Source of the DNA: Pseudoselenomonas ruminantium
GTDB lineage: Bacteria > Bacillota > Negativicutes > Selenomonadales > Selenomonadaceae
Length of the DNA: 6,661 nucleotides
NCBI GenBank assembly: GCA_002373045.1
Contig: DFHU01000009.1
Coordinates: 1-6,661, forward strand
Direction of reading: 5' to 3'
The translations under genes and the position numbers were made by a program. The stretch's first letter is position 1. Each line of letters opens with the position of its first letter. Shown piece after piece: positions 4,128 through 6,661 of this stretch. The notes under the pieces were generated by a model, which made no database searches, was not told where the DNA came from, and saw only the letters and a list, made by a program, of their open reading frames with translations.

Positions 4128-6629
4128 TTGCGTTTATATATTGCGGAAAAACCGAGCATGGGGCGGGAAATCGCCAAGTGCCTGAAGGGGCCTGTGCGCC
4201 GCTGTGACGGTTATCTGGAAACCGGGGAAGGGGTTGTGACCTGGCTCTTTGGGCATATTCTGCGGCAGGCAGAGCCGGATGAATACGACCCTAAGTACAA
4301 AAGATGGCGGGCGGAGGACTTGCCCATTATCCCGCAGCAGTGGAAGCTCTTTGTCGATAAATCCTGTGAAAAGCAGTTTGCCATCGTCAAGGGGCTCATT
4401 GAGCGCTGTGATGAAATCGTTCATGGCGGGGACCCTGACCGTGAGGGACAGCTTTTGGTAGACGAGGTGCTTGACTATCTCGGCAATAAAAAGCCGGTCA
4501 AACGTATCCTGCTGAACGCCTTGGATGAAGCGAGCATTAAGAAGGCCAATGCCAATTTGCGGGAGAACAGCGAGTTCTTCAATCTCAAGCAGTCGGCACT
4601 GGCGCGGGCACGGGCGGACTGGCTTATCGGCATGAATCTTTCGCGGGCCTATACGCTGGCGGCCCGGCGGGCGGGCCATGACAAATTGGTACTGCCCATC
4701 GGCCGGGTTAAGACGCCGACCCTGTCGCTCGTCGTACGCCGGGAACGGGAGATTGAGAACTTTAAGCCCGTCGATTACTATACAATTAAGGCGGAGTTTG
4801 CCCATGAAAATGGCCGCTTCACGGCGCAGTGGAAGCCCAAGGATACCATGGCGGGGCTGGACAGCGAAAACCGCCTGATTGACAAGAAAATTGCCGAGGC
4901 GAAGCTTGCAGAATTTCAGCAGGAGACGCGCGAAGGTGTAATCTCGGCCTACCAAAAGACGAAAAAGCAGGAGCCGCAGCCCTTGCCCTTTTCCCTGTCC
5001 TCCTTGCAGGTCTTGGCGGGCAAGATGTTTGGCTATGCTCCGCAGGTGGTTTTGGACACTGCGCAAAAGCTTTACGAGAAAAAACTTACCACCTATCCGC
5101 GTTCGGATTGTGAATATCTGCCTACCAATCAGTTCGGTGATGCGGTGAAAATCATCACCAATCTGGCACAGGCCGGAGACGAACGGCTGGCCGGCTGGAC
5201 GAACGGCGTAGATACGAAAAGCAAAAGCCGGGCTTGGAACGACAAGAAGATTTCGGCGCATCATGCCATCATTCCGACGACGGTCAAGGCCAATATGCAG
5301 ACCATGACCACGGAGGAGCGCAATCTTTACTTTTTGATTGCCCGTGGCTATATGGCGCAGTTCTATCCGGTGCATCTTTATGACCAGACCAAGGTGGAGG
5401 TCACTTACAAGGAGGAACTTTTTACCGCCAGCGGGCGCATGGAGCGCGACTTGGGCTGGAAGGTTATGTATCAGTCGGCCAAGAAAAAAGCCGCCAACGA
5501 GGACAGCGACAACGAAAACGACAATGACCAAGAGGACAGCGACGGCACCCTGCCTGTAATGAAGAAAAAGGATAGTGTCACCTATGAAAAGGGCGATATT
5601 ACCCAGCGGGCGACCAAGCCGCCGGTGCGCTTTACGGAATCCACGCTGCTCGCGGGCATGAAGGAAATCCACAAGTATGTGAAGAATCCCGAAGCCAAAA
5701 AGCAGTTAAAGGATGTCTACGGCATAGGCACCGAAGCGACCCGCGCGACCATTATCGAGGATTTGGTCAAGCGCAAGTTTATGCAGAAACAGGGCAAGAA
5801 AAAATACCTCGTGCCCACGCCGGCGGCTTATCTTTTGGTCGATGCTCTGCCCGATGAAATGACTTATCCCGATTCCACGGCCATTTGGGAGGATAAGCTC
5901 CATTCCATGTCCGAAGGGGATGGAACCTTAGCGGAATTTTTGACTGGTCAGATTGAATTTACCAAAAAACTCTGCGCCAAGGCTGGAAGTGCCCAGATGG
6001 AAGTCACGGGAGATAATGTCTGCCCGCGCTGCCATAGCGGTGTACTGACCCAGCGCAAAGGCAAGAACGGTCTGTTCTGGGGCTGTTCCAACTACCCGAA
6101 ATGCCGTATGACCTGCAACGATAAAGACGGGCAGCCGGATTTGGAGGATGCCAAGGCCAGAATGGCACGCAGTTTCCGCAGTACGGCCCCTGCGGCAGTA
6201 TCCGCCAGCCAGCTGGCACGACAAAGCGGCGGGGCAGTGCGTACGGCGCCCAGGCCTGCTCCAACGATGGCGTATGCCCAAACAGGCGCAGGCCCGAGTG
6301 CACAGGATATGGCGGACTTGAATTCTCTGTTTGCCGCGGCTGATTACGAAGCGCAGATGGCGGCGGATATGGCCAGTTACGAGGCCAGTCGTCCTGCCCC
6401 GCGCCAGTGGCAGAACTGGGGCGATAAACCGAAATTTTCGGCCAGTCCGCTCGAAAAAGCCGCCAAGGAAAACAAGGCGGCTGATGATAAATACTTATGT
6501 CCGAAATGCCGGGAAGGGCATTTGCGGTTGATTCGCGGGAAGAACGGGGCATTCTGGGGGTGCACGAACTATCCACGGTGTACGGCGACGTTTGATGATA
6601 GTAAAGGAATGCCGCTGCTGGATTCATAA
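4128..6629 (+). CDS. topB: DNA topoisomerase III (type IA), 833 aa
   Basis: This enzyme cuts and passes single DNA strands, relaxing negative supercoils and decatenating replication or recombination intermediates with RecQ-type helicases. The N-terminal TOPRIM domain has Glu7 in IAEKPSMGREIA and the metal-binding Asp102/Asp104 in GGDPDREGQ. The catalytic tyrosine is Tyr323 in TTYPRSDCEYLP, close to Tyr328 of E. coli TopB. ISAHHAIIPT and YGIGTEATRATIIEDL are further type IA motifs. An acidic low-complexity stretch lies at about 454-473. The C-terminus holds two topoisomerase zinc ribbons, Cys632/635/653/659 and Cys791/794/812/818, joined by an Ala/Pro-rich linker of about 130 residues. At 833 aa it is longer than E. 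coli TopB (about 650 aa), mostly because of this tail. The start is TTG at 4128, supported by GAGGAG (4113-4118) 9 bases upstream and by the conserved LYIAEKPS beginning. The rare start and the overlap with the previous stop suggest modest, coupled expression. Confidence 0.96.
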   Translation: MRLYIAEKPSMGREIAKCLKGPVRRCDGYLETGEGVVTWLFGHILRQAEPDEYDPKYKRWRAEDLPIIPQQWKLFVDKSCEKQFAIVKGLIERCDEIVHGGDPDREGQLLVDEVLDYLGNKKPVKRILLNALDEASIKKANANLRENSEFFNLKQSALARARADWLIGMNLSRAYTLAARRAGHDKLVLPIGRVKTPTLSLVVRREREIENFKPVDYYTIKAEFAHENGRFTAQWKPKDTMAGLDSENRLIDKKIAEAKLAEFQQETREGVISAYQKTKKQEPQPLPFSLSSLQVLAGKMFGYAPQVVLDTAQKLYEKKLTTYPRSDCEYLPTNQFGDAVKIITNLAQAGDERLAGWTNGVDTKSKSRAWNDKKISAHHAIIPTTVKANMQTMTTEERNLYFLIARGYMAQFYPVHLYDQTKVEVTYKEELFTASGRMERDLGWKVMYQSAKKKAANEDSDNENDNDQEDSDGTLPVMKKKDSVTYEKGDITQRATKPPVRFTESTLLAGMKEIHKYVKNPEAKKQLKDVYGIGTEATRATIIEDLVKRKFMQKQGKKKYLVPTPAAYLLVDALPDEMTYPDSTAIWEDKLHSMSEGDGTLAEFLTGQIEFTKKLCAKAGSAQMEVTGDNVCPRCHSGVLTQRKGKNGLFWGCSNYPKCRMTCNDKDGQPDLEDAKARMARSFRSTAPAAVSASQLARQSGGAVRTAPRPAPTMAYAQTGAGPSAQDMADLNSLFAAADYEAQMAADMASYEASRPAPRQWQNWGDKPKFSASPLEKAAKENKAADDKYLCPKCREGHLRLIRGKNGAFWGCTNYPRCTATFDDSKGMPLLDS

Positions 6630-6640
6630 ATAGAAAATAA

Positions 6641-6661
6641 AAAGGGGCTGTTGCATGAGTG
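6641..6661 (+). terminator. Left half of the topB terminator, cut by the window end
   Basis: An A-rich run followed by GGGGCTGTTGCATGAGTG starts about 12 bases after the topB stop. It looks like the ascending arm and loop of an intrinsic terminator whose complementary arm would be CAACAGCCCC and a T tract beyond the window. The loop contains GCATGAG, the same core as the transcribed strand of the hairpin at 82-120. The other arm is not visible. Confidence 0.5.

Noticed and set aside
4134..5672. Long minus-strand open frame of about 512 codons opposite topB
   Set aside because: topB is a clear, conserved gene on the other strand. The antisense translation has no recognisable domain or ribosome binding site and reflects GC-rich codon usage.

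Overview
The window looks like a chromosomal piece of a Bacillota genome. Strong GGAGG-type ribosome binding sites, a TTG start and the terminator style point that way, and a Selenomonas-like member of the Negativicutes is my best guess, though nothing here proves the genus. It holds four intact protein genes and one complete insertion sequence. No rRNA, tRNA or CRISPR array is visible.

Left third (about 14-1653, minus strand): an IS110-family insertion sequence. It has a complete DEDD-type transposase (124-1380), a long non-coding left end (1381-1651) that folds like a bridge RNA, and a right end of about 108 bp. Both ends can be placed from the sequence. Three guide-like segments of the putative RNA match the right target flank, the right end and the left end, and all three agree on an AT core at 14-15 and 1652-1653. 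Joining the two ends as in the excised circle also creates a promoter: TTGACA from the right end, TACCAT from the left end, spacing exactly 17.

The element sits in the tail of the transcription terminator (1661-1709) of the next minus-strand gene. Removing it restores 23 bases identical to the tail of a second terminator hairpin (82-120) just behind the transposase, inside the element. The two hairpins share loop and tail but have unrelated stems, and the start of a third, behind topB, carries a similar loop core.

Middle (1739-3514, minus): a MATE-type multidrug/polysaccharide-type transporter fused to a C-terminal GHKL/anti-sigma-kinase-like ATP-binding domain, with a good promoter at 3601-3630.

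Right half (3746-6629, plus): an apparent two-gene operon of a small YkvA/DUF1232 membrane protein and DNA topoisomerase III (topB). The topB ribosome binding site overlaps the stop of the first gene. topB carries an acidic low-complexity insert and two C-terminal zinc ribbons, and is followed by the first half of a terminator cut by the window edge. The transporter and the ykvA-topB unit are divergent, with about 230 bp between them.
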